This document shows, piece by piece, positions 50,263 to 63,664 of a stretch of DNA of 64,000 bases (positions within the stretch are counted from its first letter, which is position 1; each line of letters begins with the position of its first letter). The DNA is taken from contig NC_084702.1 in the NCBI RefSeq assembly GCF_028389875.1, positions 41,229,053-41,293,052 of the forward strand. The letters run 5' to 3'. The position numbers and the translations under genes were made by a program. The notes under the pieces were generated by a model. The model made no database searches and had not been told where the DNA came from. It was given only the letters and a program-made list of their open reading frames with translations. This DNA is from Rhea pennata. Its lineage: Eukaryota; Chordata; Aves; Rheiformes; Rheidae.

Positions 50263-52989
50263 TTAAAGGAAATTTATAAAACAAATCTAGCCATTATGTA
50301 CTATGAATTTTTCAGCACAGAATGCAGTACAGCTGCGCTAGCATGATGTCATGCCTGAATCAACTGAGGCCAAGCTTAGTTTTGGTGCTGTAGTGACAAA
50401 CCCTCTGGTTCCAGAGGTAATGCTCAGTTTCCTTAGGTCAGTCTTTTATGTTCTGAGGATGTGTAAGCTAAAGAAAAGTTCACAAAAAAAGGGATAAGAA
50501 ACTTTCAGAGTTTCTCTGTATATCATATTTTATAATTTTTTAGCAATTAAATTACCTGTACGAGTCTGCTGCAGGTGAATATACTGAACTATTTGTCACT
50601 GTCTCCAACATCAATTTATGAAGGATATCTTATTCACTATCCTATTGTGGAGAGGAAAATTGACCATGTTTTGTTTGTTGTGGTTTTTTTTATTACTTGG
50701 AAAAAAAGTTTCAAGACTGCATCATGTAGCAGAATTGCCTACGTCTGTCTTTTATAACAAGATATTTGTTACATGGATTCACAATTTAAAATCTACTGAT
50801 CAATGTATGTTGCTTGGATCTTAATGATTTTGCTCTTAAATTAAGTTTTCATTTGGTGCAGGTTTTTTTGTTTGTTTGTTTTCATATAATTTCCATTGTC
50901 AAATAATGTACATTTTGTCACAAAAGAGAACTCATATAACTGTTTCCTCACTGATGGGTTGCTGGTCTTCCCTTCAAGTTTAGTGCTTAGAAAACAAGTT
51001 GTATATCCAGTGATGAGTCATGATCTTTGGTTATAAATAATCTCTGTTCTGTAATAATGATAGTTTTGTCTTTGATTTGGCTGCGCATATCCTATATCAC
51101 TCTTTAAAAATGTCTAACTGTTGCATAGCAAAATTATATCTACTATATCTACTATATTTAAGATTTAGGTCAAATATGCTCCAGTTCTTCCAATAACTGT
51201 CTCCATTGCTACTCCCTCCTAAAATATGAAGCTGTAGTTCCTGAGTGAGCAAATGACAGAGGGCAGCAGTGAGGGTAAGCGATGGAGAACATGGAGGATG
51301 GATAGCGCTGCCTAAACAGTAGCAGGTTTATTATGCTTGAAATATTATAAAGGCAGTACAAAAATTTCAGAAATCTCATGTCTTATCAGGTTGAGAGGTT
51401 AACTGAAGGTAGAAGGATTTTCATACTTGTCATTTGTATGCTTGTGTCTCTATTGAAATTGGAATTCATTGGAATTGATATATTCCCTAGAGAAATTTAA
51501 TTAGGCTGAATCAGCATTTCCTGACAGTACACTGTTTCACTGAAATATTTTGACCAACATTATACTTGAGTTGCAGATATTTTCTGGAGCACAGAACTTG
51601 TTTAACTATTGCAGCCGTCAGCAGTCTGCAGAAATAAAAAGTTATCAAGGTTATCTCATAGCAACAGTGTATGAGAAGGCTATTTATCTTTAAAATTGTC
51701 CCTACTTTTTTTCAACCAAAGTAGCATTCTGTTAACAGAGATACACTTTCAAAGAAAAAAACTTTGATAAAAAAGCAATGGAAATAACTGTTTAATGTCT
51801 TTGTCTAAATATATATCAAAGAAATTCGGGAAATAAATGTTCTGTCATGTACACAGATCCAAACTGTAGACGTACATGCAAGATTCAGGACTGTGCCAGG
51901 TTGCATGTAGTAGGAGAGTGTTTTAGGATATTGCTTGGAAAAAGACAAACTTTTTCCCGTTCACATTCATTATCCTTAAGCAAATATACATCCTTTAAAA
52001 CAGAACTGTTTTACAAGGTGGTTGAGCATTATAAAGGTGAAGAAGGAATAGAAAGGTTCTCAGAAGAATGGCATACAGACTCCTAATATCATATCTAAAT
52101 GAAAGTATTTTCATTTTTAAACAAAATATATCATTTTAGCCAATCGTGTTTTGTAGCAGAAGAAAAAAACCACACACAAAAAATAAAAAATATATTTTCT
52201 TTTGAAAATACTGCTTTGATGAAGAATTTTCAACTGGCTATGCTTGATAGAACTTCCATAGTAAAGGCTGCATGAGACTTGCATTTCTAGCAGGAGTGAA
52301 TTACTATGCCTGTCATGTGAGATGGATCTAAATGAAGTAATGTGAAAAGGATAATATAATGTCTCTGGACGTCAGGATTTTGGTGAGGATTTAAGTAGCA
52401 GTTTCCTAGCTAAACCATGGCTCTGGTGGAGGCAAATACACTTTGCTGTATATGGGAATGTTTTAAATATTATTTATTTAAACTCACGTTATGTATCCCT
52501 TACTTTTGATTTTGTTTCACTGAAGACAGATAAACAAAGATGGTCTTTATTGAAGGCTACTGAAATCAAGGATAATCTTTCCTTTGATATCACCAGCCAT
52601 TGGTTTCAGTCCTTATATATGTTAAAAACTTCAGTCTGAATATCTAAGCAGTTACAGAAATTTAAACAGCTAAAACCCCTGAAATACATTACAGTAACAT
52701 CAGAGCATGCGTGTTTTAAGCTATTTATTAAAAATAAATAATATATATTAATATACACTTTCCATATTGAAATTTGTTTACATGTAAAAAATATAGATGT
52801 TACGCAGGTCATTGATAGGTGCAGATTCAGCTAAGGGCTGTAGATGCTGGCATATCCTCCACTTCTTATTAGTGTGGTATACATGTGCCAGATAGTATGA
52901 TGTGAAAATGACTGGTGACTGCACATATCCACTATACATTTCCCAGATGGACCAAAATGCCTGCAAAACAGATTAAGAGCCTCCATACC

Positions 52990-53380
52990 TCACTTTATTG
53001 TGTCTTCCTGGTGAGATTATGGCAAGGCCCCAAGGGCGTTGCAGGCCCTTCCCAGTCCAGCCCAGGGGGCTGTCAGTCCCTGCCCCACAATGGCACCCTG
53101 CCACAGCCAGGCCTCTGTCCAGCCAAGGCCCCTGCTGGCCCCGACCCACGGGTGCCTGCTCTGTCCCCACAGTGATGCCCAATGCCCTGGTGCCCTGCTC
53201 TCTCGTGAGGGCCTTGCCCTGCCATTGCCAGGAGCTGCTGGCCATATGGCGCCCTGAGAAATTAAGCCATTCTCCATAGGAGTCCCAGGTGTATCTCACT
53301 TGTGTGCACAGCTATGGTAGGCGCCAACGGCACTTAAGGCTCAAGTCTCGGAAAAGTATCTCGAGGTGTGAGAGAAGTGA
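52990..53380. other. Unclassified GC-rich patch in AT-rich intergenic DNA
   Basis: About 280 bp (53020-53275) of C/G-rich but CpG-poor sequence, open in several frames on both strands. It is followed by ACTTGTGTGCACAGCTATGG and GGCGCCAACGGCACTTAAGG, faintly like an LTR end next to a primer-binding site. It may be a fragment of an LTR or other repeat; no protein family was recognised and no coding claim is made. Confidence 0.35.
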
Positions 53381-56300
53381 AGAGAAGCAGCTCAGATAGC
53401 TAGTTTTCACATCATTACTATCTGTCTCAGACTACACAGTCTCCTTTTTTTGCATGGTAAGCATCCATGAGAAATTTAATGTTTCCTGAGTAGTATTAAC
53501 ATCGTTTTTGTTATTATATATATGTGTGTGTGTTCCTATAAGTAAACAGGTAAATACAGAATTGCCGGCGAACAGGGGAGTGCACAGAGCTATGACCCCA
53601 AAGGAGCCAAAACTTCCACAAATTGTAACTAAAACAATGCTTGAGACAGCAAATGGTTGTCATTTATTAATTACTATAAAAACTATAAAACTAACTGCTT
53701 TCTGTAATATTTGCAATGTGTTTTAAAGCATGGCATTTACTGGTCTTGGCATTCAAAATCTTTTCTGCATTTGGCAGAAGCAGCAGTCCATTAAAGACAA
53801 AGACTTCAGGGATTTTGAAGATTTTGAGTGATCTGGACTCAGTGTGCTAAATTTGACGTTACCTTCCAGGCAGTCTTCCTATATTCTCATTTCTCTGTCC
53901 TCATTCTATCTTGCCTGAATAATTAGGTAATTGATTAACTCTTAAAATGTGCTATGTGTTTTAAAATTTGTTCATAAATGTGGCCTGAGGTGCTGGCATG
54001 CACTGGAAAAAAAATGGGTATCATAAAGCTACCTGTCCCTCTTGCCTCATTTCCATTTATTGGCGGAAGCTAGGACAGAACACTGCTGTCCCAGCTAAAA
54101 AAAAAAAGTGGGTAGAAAGTTTGCTTAAGTTAGCTAGTAGCCTGCCAGTACACACTTTCTAGTGGTGTCAGTCAGTTTACAGGGAAATACTGTCTACCTA
54201 AGAACCTCATGGAGGAACATGGAACTTGAGAAGGTAAGTATGTCTGGCACAAATGAAAAAGGGTTGGGTGCAGAAATTATAAAAAGGTAAGGGCTGGTAT
54301 TCTGGAGAATCACATTCTTGATGCTTTAAGAAAGTACTCCACTGCACAGCTTGGCTATCTTGCTTAAAGGAATATTACTGAATTAGAACTCACACCTACT
54401 GTTTGAAATCCTAAGTTATTGGTTGTTTTGTTTGCTGGTTTGTGGGGAGGTTAATCTTAAGAGTACTATGGCTGAAACCTGTGTAGCAGGAAACTTTTTT
54501 TCTAGTCAGCTGACTTAGGTCATTTGGCAGCTTTCTACGTACAGTCAGTTTACCTGTTTTCTTATGTAAAACAGCTGTAGCTAGATTGTGATATGTGTAT
54601 AATGGTTTTCTTTTCCTATTGTTGGATACCTAACTTTAGATATTCTAGATTTGACTTTTAGAGATCACAAGGACTTAAATTTCCTGTTGATTTGGTGGAA
54701 GTCTTAGGAGCCCAGAACCTCCAGAAATCAAGTAGTTCACACTATCTTTGAGATCTCAGATTTTGTCTACATAAATACTGGAGAATAAATGTGACTAATA
54801 TTGGTACAGCATTGCTCTTCCTGCTTGCATTGGTTTTCAGGTATATTTTTGCATTTCAGTGTAGAAATCAGGATATTATGGAACGTTGATTGTAGAATAA
54901 CCTAATGTTGAAAAAAAATTATGGGTTCATTTAACTTAAAAGATGAAACAAAAATAGATTGACACTTAAGACCCTCAGTTTCAAAAACAAAAACTGCAAA
55001 CCCTCCTTTTGAGAAATATCAAACTTGTTTGCTGAGAGGGGTAGACTGAGGAGGACAGGCAGCAGTATGGTCACCTTACTGCTTGCCCTTCTTCCCTGTT
55101 TTCTTTCCACATCTTCCTGGACACCACTCATCCTTCCCACCAGGGACAGTGAGAATGGACTTCAGGAAGGATAGTACCTTCTGCTGCCAAGCTTGTTGTC
55201 TGCTTTAAATACGGTTTTTGCCATCTGAAATTCATATTTTTGACTGCAGGAGTGGACTACCACACAAGTCATAGCAGGCACTGAGAAGTCTGGAGAACTA
55301 CTGCTTATACTTCTGCTTCCTAGCTGATGTGGTATGTCTTCTTTTTAAAGCTTGGATTTGGATCAAGATACCAGTCACTAAGCTCAAGTGGTTTTATTCT
55401 CTTTTGCTCCATATCACAACTAGGATATCAGCTGTTCATAGCAGTTAGATGAAAGTGTCTCCAGTGAGTTTTGTAAAAGGAAAAGTTAGAAACTACTGTT
55501 TAGGTTTAAAGAAGAGTCTTGGGGCTTGCCTTGAAGATGCAAAAATTAACAACAACTTTTGTCCCTCCTCCCTCCAAGGGGAAAAGCTGTCAGAAAAGAC
55601 TCAACAGATACATATTTGCTTATATTTGCTCTGGTCATTGCTAATGTCTTTCTTAAGTTAGTTATTTACCTGTTTCCTTCCTTCGGAGGAAACATTGTTT
55701 TAGGAGTGCTGTATGGTTAATAAGAAAATACATGTGCTATATTTGCATAATGTGTGCAAGAATTCTTGTGTCTGGTGTTGAACAGCTACAATCTATGGGA
55801 TGTGGCTGAAAAACAGTGATCTTGTGACTGGCTGTCCAGCTGATCCAGCAACTTTCTGTTTTCAACATAGAAGAAACAGCTGCAGTGAGCAAATGGACTC
55901 ATGCACGAAAAACATCCTTCACAGGACAGAGAAAGAGCAACTGTTGGTAAGACTAAGAAAGAGACTGGAGGTCAAAAGTGGAACATGATGTAAATCTTCG
56001 AAGACTACAGACTGTATATATTCTGAAAGAGGAAGGCTGCTTATGGGCTTTTTCTGCTTCCATTCTCTTGATGGAGTATGTAAACATGTTGGACAGAAGC
56101 TTGGGGCTATACTCCATGCTTTAGCCATCCACCAAGCAGTGCTCTGGGTAATGGAAACTGGAAAACTGCAGAGACTGAGAATACATGAGTGTATATTTGT
56201 ACTTGCCAACAGTTTTATCTTATAAAAACATAGAGGCTCTTTGCCTTGCAAAGACTTAATCAAGATGCAATAAATATTAACAATAAGAACTACTGGCATC

Positions 56301-57239
56301 AGTTATTCTACTTGAAAGGAACTGTGTGCCAAGAGGAGTTTGATTACTTTGTTGACATTACGAATTCACGAGCCATTGTCAACAGCCAGGAAGATCAAGC
56401 TGTTATGTAGGAAGAGCTGACTATCTTCAAAGACTGTATAGGAGTAGAATAACATTTGATAGTATGAATAGAAATTATATGTCCTTTATAAAGCAGAATT
56501 TCTTCCATACGCAGAAAATAGGATAGGGGAAGACTTAGCGGACCTGATTAATCACAGGATGGCAGAGTGACAAATGTAATGCTACTGTGAAACAGGCAAA
56601 TGCTGTTCTAGGCTATTTCAAAATAGGTATTTCCAGTAGGCATTGATAAGGGTGTCAGGGATACTAAAGGAAATGAAGAGGCTGTCCTGTATGAATGAGA
56701 TGAAAGGGCTTGTTTAATCTGGAAACCTGAAGACTGTAAAGGAAATTAATTTTCTCTAAACGCAAAGGAGGCAGAAAGATCAGGATGATGGGGGAAGCCA
56801 TGAATAAGTTTGGAAATTAAGTACTTTTTAAGCACCAGAGCAGGCACCATCATGCCCGATTATGAACTGTTGGAAGAGAAAATATAATTACCACCTTTTG
56901 AGGTAAAATTTGATAAATAGAGAGAAAATAGTTTGTATCAGTAGCAAGAGGGGCCGGTGTTCTGTTCCTGGAACACTCACCTGTTCTATCGACCACCAAA
57001 AAAACTGAAGCTTGTACATAGTGCTACTGAAAAAGCTATTTTTTGTTTTAGTTTGTCTAAGCTGAGCTTTACAGGTGCGCCAAAGTCAAAGGTGGCCGCA
57101 GCTCTCCTGCAGCAGGGAGCAGGACCTGTGTGAATGCCAGGGCCTGACAACTGACATGGAAGGAGAACAAGGCCCCCAGACCCCCTGGGCAATCCAGGGA
57201 GATTTGCCCAGCACTCGCTTGCTGGTCCCTAGGGGGCTG

Positions 57240-58400
57240 GCCTCCGAAATTAGGAGAGCGGCCAGCCCCGCTTCGGCTAGGCCACTCGCTCCCTCGCACG
57301 CCACAGTGGCTTTTGGCACTGAGGGAGGCTGGGGGAGAGATGGAGGAAGGACCTAGCGAGGCTCTGCCTAGGAGCCTGCACAGGAGGCGAGCGGGGCGGG
57401 TGAGCCGCCCTGCCGCCGAGCCCCACCAGCCCTGCCGCTCCCGGGGGGTCCCGGCCGAGCCGGGAGGCGGCCCCCGCGCGCCTGCCCGAGGCCCAGGGCC
57501 GCGCCCGCCGCGGAAGGTGTCCGTGGGCGGGGGCCGGCGCGCGCCGCGGGCTCGCGCGCCGCGGGGCCGCGCGCCGGGGCTCCCCGCCCCCGCGCCTGCA
57601 TTGTGCTGCCGCTCGCACTTTGCAGGCGCGGCGGGACTGGGAATCCCGGGCGCCTCAGGCAGCCTCGCTGCCGCCTCCTTCTCCAGAGCTGGGCGCATGA
57701 TGGCGGCAGCCGCCGTAGTGGAGGTGAGCGTGAGCAGCGCCGGGAGCAGCAGCAGCGATACCTCCAGCACCGGCGAGGAGGAGAGGATGAGGCGCCTCTT
57801 CCAGACCTGTGACGGCGATGGGGACGGCTACATCAGCAGGTAGCAGCAGCGGGAAGGCGGTTCTTTGTGCGGAGGTTCCCCTCGTCCCCCGAAGTGGCGT
57901 CTCAACTTCCCAGCAAGTTTGCTGCGGAGAGTCTCAGCAGTTTGCAAAGCGCAGCACAGTGCTGGGGGCGGGGGAAGGGGGTCGGCGGCGCCTCCGTGCC
58001 CGCCCCGAGTCGGACCGTCCGCCCCCCCAAGCTGCGTGCGGAGCACTGGGCTGCCGCCGGGGCGGCGGCGGGGAGCCTGGGCGGCCCCAGGGCACCGGCC
58101 GCTCTGCTGCGCTGGGGCTTCTGCCTCCGGGACCGTGAGCGCCCGGCGCTGCCCGAGCTGCCGTCCGTCCGGCCCGGTAGCTGCAGGGAGCCCCTCTGTA
58201 GCGCAGCCCAGCGCTGCCAGCTCGCGGCTCTAACGGTCGTTATCGCCTCAAGCGGCGAGCGCGCGCGGGCCGGGCCCCCCCCTCCCCCCCGCCGGCAGCC
58301 GTTGGCGACCGTTGGCCCCCGCCGCGTTCCTCAACGGCCGCCCGGCTCTGGTGCGCGCGAGCAGCGTGCGGCTGAGGGCGTGGGGCTCGAGGTCAGCGCT
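57240..58400. promoter_or_regulatory. CpG-island promoter of the MCC long isoform
   Basis: A dense CpG block around MCC exon 1 with many GC boxes and no TATA box. It extends about 560 bp into intron 1. It explains the long spurious open frames on both strands here. Confidence 0.85.
57697..57839 (+). CDS. MCC: MCC long isoform, coding exon 1 (partial gene)
   Basis: Seen: MMAAAAVVEVSVSSAGSSSS then DTSSTGEEERMRRLFQTCDG and DGDGYIS, ending AG|gtagca so that an Arg codon is split. Known: the human 1019-residue MCC isoform begins MMAAAA..., has the same Ser-rich block, EEERMRRLFQTCDGDGDGYI and an EF-hand-type loop. MCC is a coiled-coil scaffold linked to Wnt/beta-catenin, NF-kB and cell-migration control. 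The exon gives 47 codons plus two bases; the EF-hand loop is cut by the intron after its D-x-D-x-D-G part. The rest of the gene lies beyond 64000. Two adjacent ATGs (57697, 57700) could both start; the second has G at +4. Confidence 0.93.
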
Positions 58401-61238
58401 TTGGCCGTGTGTTACAACAGCTGCGTGGTTTTACGGCAAGGCTTGATGCAGAAAAATGCAAGACCTTTAACTTCCGCGAGGTCTGGAAGTTCAGGTCTTC
58501 TAACCCAGATGTTTTTGATGACCGAATGCATTAGGCAGGTGATTTCTGTAAGTAAACAAAGTTGGTCAAAGATAAAACTGATGCAAGGTGTTGGGGAAGA
58601 CATATCTATCAGAAACACTTCTGTTAGATCAGCTGACGTGCTTGGGAAAAAATTAAGGTCTTTTTGGGCCCTTCCTCTGGTATGTCTGCTTTTAAATATG
58701 TCAGTCCAAAAAGATGAGACTTCTTACAGTAAAGTTTTGCCATACTTAAATCTGGAGTAGTGGATGATGCCTTAGATATGATAGTCTAAGATAAAAGTAA
58801 TCTCAGTTTATGAGAATATCTAATTTTCTTGTGTTCTTTTTATATTCTTGTATTATAACCTTATTTAAACTCCTATATCCAGTCCTCCTTTTAATTTCAG
58901 GATTGTAACACCAGATGCTTGTACAATGCAGTAGATTGTAAATAAGCCATAATGAGATGTTCATATATCTGGAACTATTGGTAGGATCTTTTGATCAGGA
59001 TGAGATTTGATGGAAGGTATTTCTGGAACTAGTCCTCATCTCCCACACCATAATTTAAAAAATAACTGTACTTCTAAATGCAAGATTTTTCTGAGATGTG
59101 GGGAACTTGCAGCTTCAAAACAAAGCCAATATTAGCTGTAGTTAGTAAGTAGTTAGTAAGTGCCTCCAGAGAGGTGAATTGAAGTGAGGGAAAGTTTTAA
59201 AGTTTGTCCTCTAACCTGAAACCTAACAGTATGAGCCTACAGAAAGGGTAAATAAACTTCAGCACTCTCTGTCATTTCTTTGGAACCAGAAAGTTGTTGA
59301 AATTCTCAAAGAGCTGGCAGTCACTTAAAAAATAGAACTTCAAGGTCTTGATATTTCTAATCTAAAGGGTCCCCATGCCCTGTTTTTTTTCCTAATTAAT
59401 CATTATTTTGATAGCTGTAGTTCTGAGATGAAAACTTTGAAAATAAATACTTCTTTGGCCATGTGCTAAGATGACTTCTCTTTCCACCTGTTTACCCTGT
59501 CAATGAAAGTTATTCTGAAGTTTTAAAAATTAAGGTGTTCACTTACAGCTCCCATTGCCTGCTATGAGCACAGTCTGTGATCTGTGCACTGTGGTGCTTT
59601 TCTGCAGCATAAATTGAATTAAAGCACTTTCTAAAGGAATGTTAACGTTGTAGTGCTTCGTATGTACAGTTGCTACCACTACACAAGCCAGTAGTGTTTT
59701 TGATGGGAGTTTTCTACATTTCTTATGTTTTGTTCCAAATTAGTACTCTGTGCATTTCAAAATGGATGTTTCTGAATGTTATTTGAACTATTCTGTTAAC
59801 AGTTTCCAAGGCTTCATGACATGCCCTAGGAAGGACCTTGGATTTCAGCAGGAAACAGAATTAAAGCTCAGAGGATGGTGGTTGAAAATCCTAAAGGATT
59901 TAGTCCATTGTTGATGGTTGCTAATACCTTGCTTCATATGGTACTGTGCCTTCAAGGCAAGTATTAGTATGGCCATGATTGGAACTTAGTATCATAAATT
60001 GCCGTCTTTTAAATTTCCATATTTATGATAAAGTAGTGAATGAATACTTGACAAGTGATTTTTGGCATCAAATGGAGTCATTTGCTTTTCTTGACTTCGT
60101 TAGCTCACCAAGGTAATTAGTCTTGTAAATGGAATGCATTCCTCGGTTTGCTTAGTGTCTCAATTTCCCTTATAATCTGTTTTATAGCAATGGTGTGTGC
60201 AGGAGTGGACTTGCCCAGTGGTTTTTTGGATGCTTTTGTAGTGCACAAACCACCGTAGTCTCAAAGATGGCTTGTTCTGTTTCACGGGCACGCAGTGTCC
60301 CTATGAAAAGCATAGCAACTGTTTTTTCATTGTTTGCAGTCTCAGGACAGTGTTTGGGTAAATTCACTTTTCTTTTTTTAAGGTACCAAATTATATTAAA
60401 AAAAAAGCCAGAAAATTCATGTCTACTTTTGTATTTAACTTAATCTTGTCATCATGTGCATAATCTTTTTCTTGCTTCTGTTTTTCCTTTTTTTCATAGA
60501 GGCCAGTTGTTTGGCTTTCCTGTTCCCTCTTACCCTGCTTCATTGGGCTTTCCTTTCCTCCTGGGATCACTGGTGTTTTTGATTCTTGAGGGTAATGCTG
60601 CTTTCTTTGTTGCCTTTGTAGCCCCAGTAGAGATGATAGGCTGACTTCTCCATGTTCCTGCACCATTTACAGGAGATCAAACACTGCAATAAATGCCTGG
60701 GCATATGTATACAGAGCTGAAAACAGAGAAGCTAGCACTGTAAAACCAGCTGCTTCCTTATGGACTAGAAATTATCTGTAGACCTTTACTAATTGGAGCC
60801 TCTTTTGGGAACTTAATTTGTTTTCTATGTAATTGAATTGAAAATTGTTTGCAATTTTTCAGCTATTACTCAGCATAAGTTGTCATATCTTTCAAAATGA
60901 GTACTCCTTCTGCTCTGCTTTCAGGGATGAAGCTTCATCAGCCTTTTGTTTGCATAGTGCATGCAGCAGTTTGTTCGTAAGATTGCTTTCTCTCTAACTC
61001 TAGCTCTGTTATGGAAGAGAATATCTTTATTCTTGCAGCAAAGGCAGTCATTTTGTATGAATGTTTATTGAGTTCATATTGCATGGGGAAAAGAGCTATC
61101 TGCATTCATAATGAAGTTATATGGTGTCTCAGCTGTGGAAATGCTTTGTTGTGCATCTAACTGTAAACCTCTTCAAATAATAGCAGGGAAGTAGAGGCAC
61201 AGATGGGGAGGAGGAGCATGTCCTGAGATACTGATTAA

Positions 61239-61683
61239 TTTTCAGACTTTCAATAGTTAGGATGAAATTAAAGTAAAAAGGTGTAAGTACTCAGAGAGTG
61301 CTGTTGATGGTTGTATTGGAGAAGAAATTTTCAGACTTTCAATAGTTAGGATGAAATTAAAGTAAAAAGGTGTAAGTACTCAGAGAGTGCTGTTGATGGT
61401 TGTATTGGAGAAGAAATTTTCAGACTTTCAATAGTTAGGATGAAATTAAAGTAAAAAGGTGTAAGTACTCAGAGAGTGCTGTTGATGGTTGTATTGGAGA
61501 AGAAATTTTCAGACTTTCAATAGTTAGGATGAAATTAAAGTAAAAAGGTGTAAGTACTCAGAGAGTGCTGTTGATGGTTGTATTGGAGAAGAAATTTTCA
61601 GACTTTCAATAGTTAGGATGAAATTAAAGTAAAAAGGTGTAAGTACTCAGAGAGTGCTGTTGATGGTTGTATTGGAGAAGAAA
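61239..61683 (+). repeat. 89-bp tandem repeat, five identical copies
   Basis: Units begin at 61239, 61328, 61417, 61506 and 61595, each starting TTTTCAGACTTTCAATAG and ending GGAGAAGAAA. By eye all five are identical, and the array ends abruptly at AAATTCAATGG. Each unit holds one TTTTCAG acceptor-like and one GGTGTAAGT donor-like element. A minisatellite/VNTR candidate in MCC intron 1. Confidence 0.97.
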
Positions 61684-63664
61684 TTCAATGGAGTGTAGAA
61701 TGCTAGGGCTGTCTATTACTCTGCATTACATTTTGTAGTTGTATTAGAAACTTGTGCATTGAAATCTTGCTAGATAATCTCTAGATAAAAATATTAAAAG
61801 AACACAGGAATTTTAATTTGTTAGTTTGTACAGAAATAGTTTTTGGCTCTTTGGGGAGTGATAGTAGTTACTTAATTATTTAACATCTCATAAGGGCTTG
61901 GCGTGTTTGTGATATGTCATCAATAATGAGATATAATTACAAACAAATGTATGTATAGCAGTCTGTGATTAAGGCTAGATCTTGAACTTTTAAGATCAGC
62001 TGGATCAGTCTCACTGGGAGTGTGAGTCAGCTTTAAACACTGTTTACATGAAAACTTTATTTTTGCAGCTGTAGTTGGATTGTGTTGCTATTAACCTAAA
62101 GCCATTAACTGAAAAAACACTGCATTCATTTGCTTTGTTTTTCTTCTGTTTGTTTTGAGAAGCTTGAGAATCTGATGTTATGGTTAAAACTGTATTCAGC
62201 TTCAGAGGGTCAGTGCATTGGGGAGGGCACCTGCTGCTTTTGCGTGTGAGGGTTTTGTTGTTGTTGTTTTTAAACAAGGTCAGCATATGTGATCTTGGTG
62301 GATGACAGTGAGGAAGGTGAAAATATGCTGGGTTTTTACAGGTAGCAGGCTAGATTAATCTCTTCAGAACCTTGATTGCCTTGTAGTTTTATTATATTTT
62401 GACTGTACTGAAGTTCTAGTTACAGGTATAATGAATTTCACTTCTACTGCAGTCATTATTAAGTGGGTTTCCTGATTATTCTTTTGCAATACTACATGCT
62501 CTAAATAAGGTAATTTTGTATCTGCAGTAGATAATTTCATTTACAAAAAAAATGAAGCTATGAGTTATAGAGATGATTGAATAAAAATCTAATTTAGTTA
62601 TTAAGTTACAAATGTGTGATAGTTTTATATTTTTAACTTTTAAACATGGATAAATACTTTTTAGGATTATGAAACAAAGGTAAAGTGTTGAGTACATAAC
62701 AAGAAATTTTTCATGATACTCAGAATAACAAAGTAAAGTTCTCTTTATAGAGTTGTTTGAAAATGTTGTCTTCTATATATGCTGATATTTTTACATTGCA
62801 GTCAGTGTTTGCCATACTCTGCTTTTAGATGGTTGAAAAGCTGCAAACCTGCTGATTTTTTGCAGTGAGCTTGTACAGTTTGTTAAAAGCACATATGGAA
62901 AGAGTGCTTCCCTTTGATTGCCCTTCTCAGAAACAGTTAAAAGAAACTTACTGGATTTGATCTGTTATGTGAATGTTTTTAGTGTTATGTAGCTTTGGGA
63001 ACTCTCACAAGCTTTGCAATGACAAGCTGATATTTCCTTTTTTAATGGGTTGCAATAGTGTTGGAGCTAAGTAGTTGTAACCATGGAAGAAACTGTGAAA
63101 GTATTTATTGCTTTAATCCAGGTTGCACACTAGTATTCTTGTAAATTCCTTCATTAACATGGTGGAACTACGTCTCTTTACAGGATACTTGGTGTGAGAA
63201 ATTTCCTGTACGTAAGATAACTACTGTTAAGAAATTTAAATGCTCAAACTAACTGCTTTGGATTTTTTTTTAAATAAATGAGTAAATCAAAATATTTTAA
63301 AATCAAATTTGTTTTTCTTTCCTAAAATATTTTGATATTCTTCCCTCCCTCCCCCCTCCTCCCCCCTTAAAAATAGGTAATTATGGTGGAGTGTTTGGAG
63401 TGAGTATGGATAATGACATTTCCCAGAATAGTAATATGTTTTTTTTTTCCTTGCAGCTGATTGAGGAGGAGACTTTGCACTTTAGGGTATAGCTCCAGAT
63501 GAGCTATACATCAAGTTAATCCAAAGCATTGTTAGAGTTCTCGACCAAGCATCGTGTGTTTTAAATACAAGTTGGAGGCAGTGATTTGGATGTTATAAAA
63601 GATGTGTAAATAGTGAGCCCAGCACTGTGCTGCAGATTCCTTGTTTTGGGTGGGAGGGAGGCAG

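Larger units (their letters stand above)
46950..57239. other. Intergenic DNA between divergent YTHDC2 and MCC
   Basis: About 10 kb, AT-rich, with short random open frames, an A36 tract at 50225, the GC-rich patch near 53000 and a short TA/TG repeat at about 53515-53533. No coding gene or structural RNA was recognised. Confidence 0.7.

Noticed and set aside
57069-57770. 233-codon minus-strand frame opposite MCC exon 1
   Set aside because: Pro/Ala/Arg-rich shadow of the CpG island; overlaps a recognised exon.
57867-58760. 297-codon open frame in the plus strand after MCC exon 1
   Set aside because: Begins in the CpG island where stops are rare by composition; no recognisable domain, unusual composition and no conserved motif in its AT-rich half. 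It lies inside MCC intron 1.
63457-63540. MCC exon 2 candidate after a strong T-rich tract and ttgcag
   Set aside because: Joined to exon 1 it reads AGC then TGA, a stop, and does not match the expected NDLLMVC sequence; at most a cryptic acceptor.
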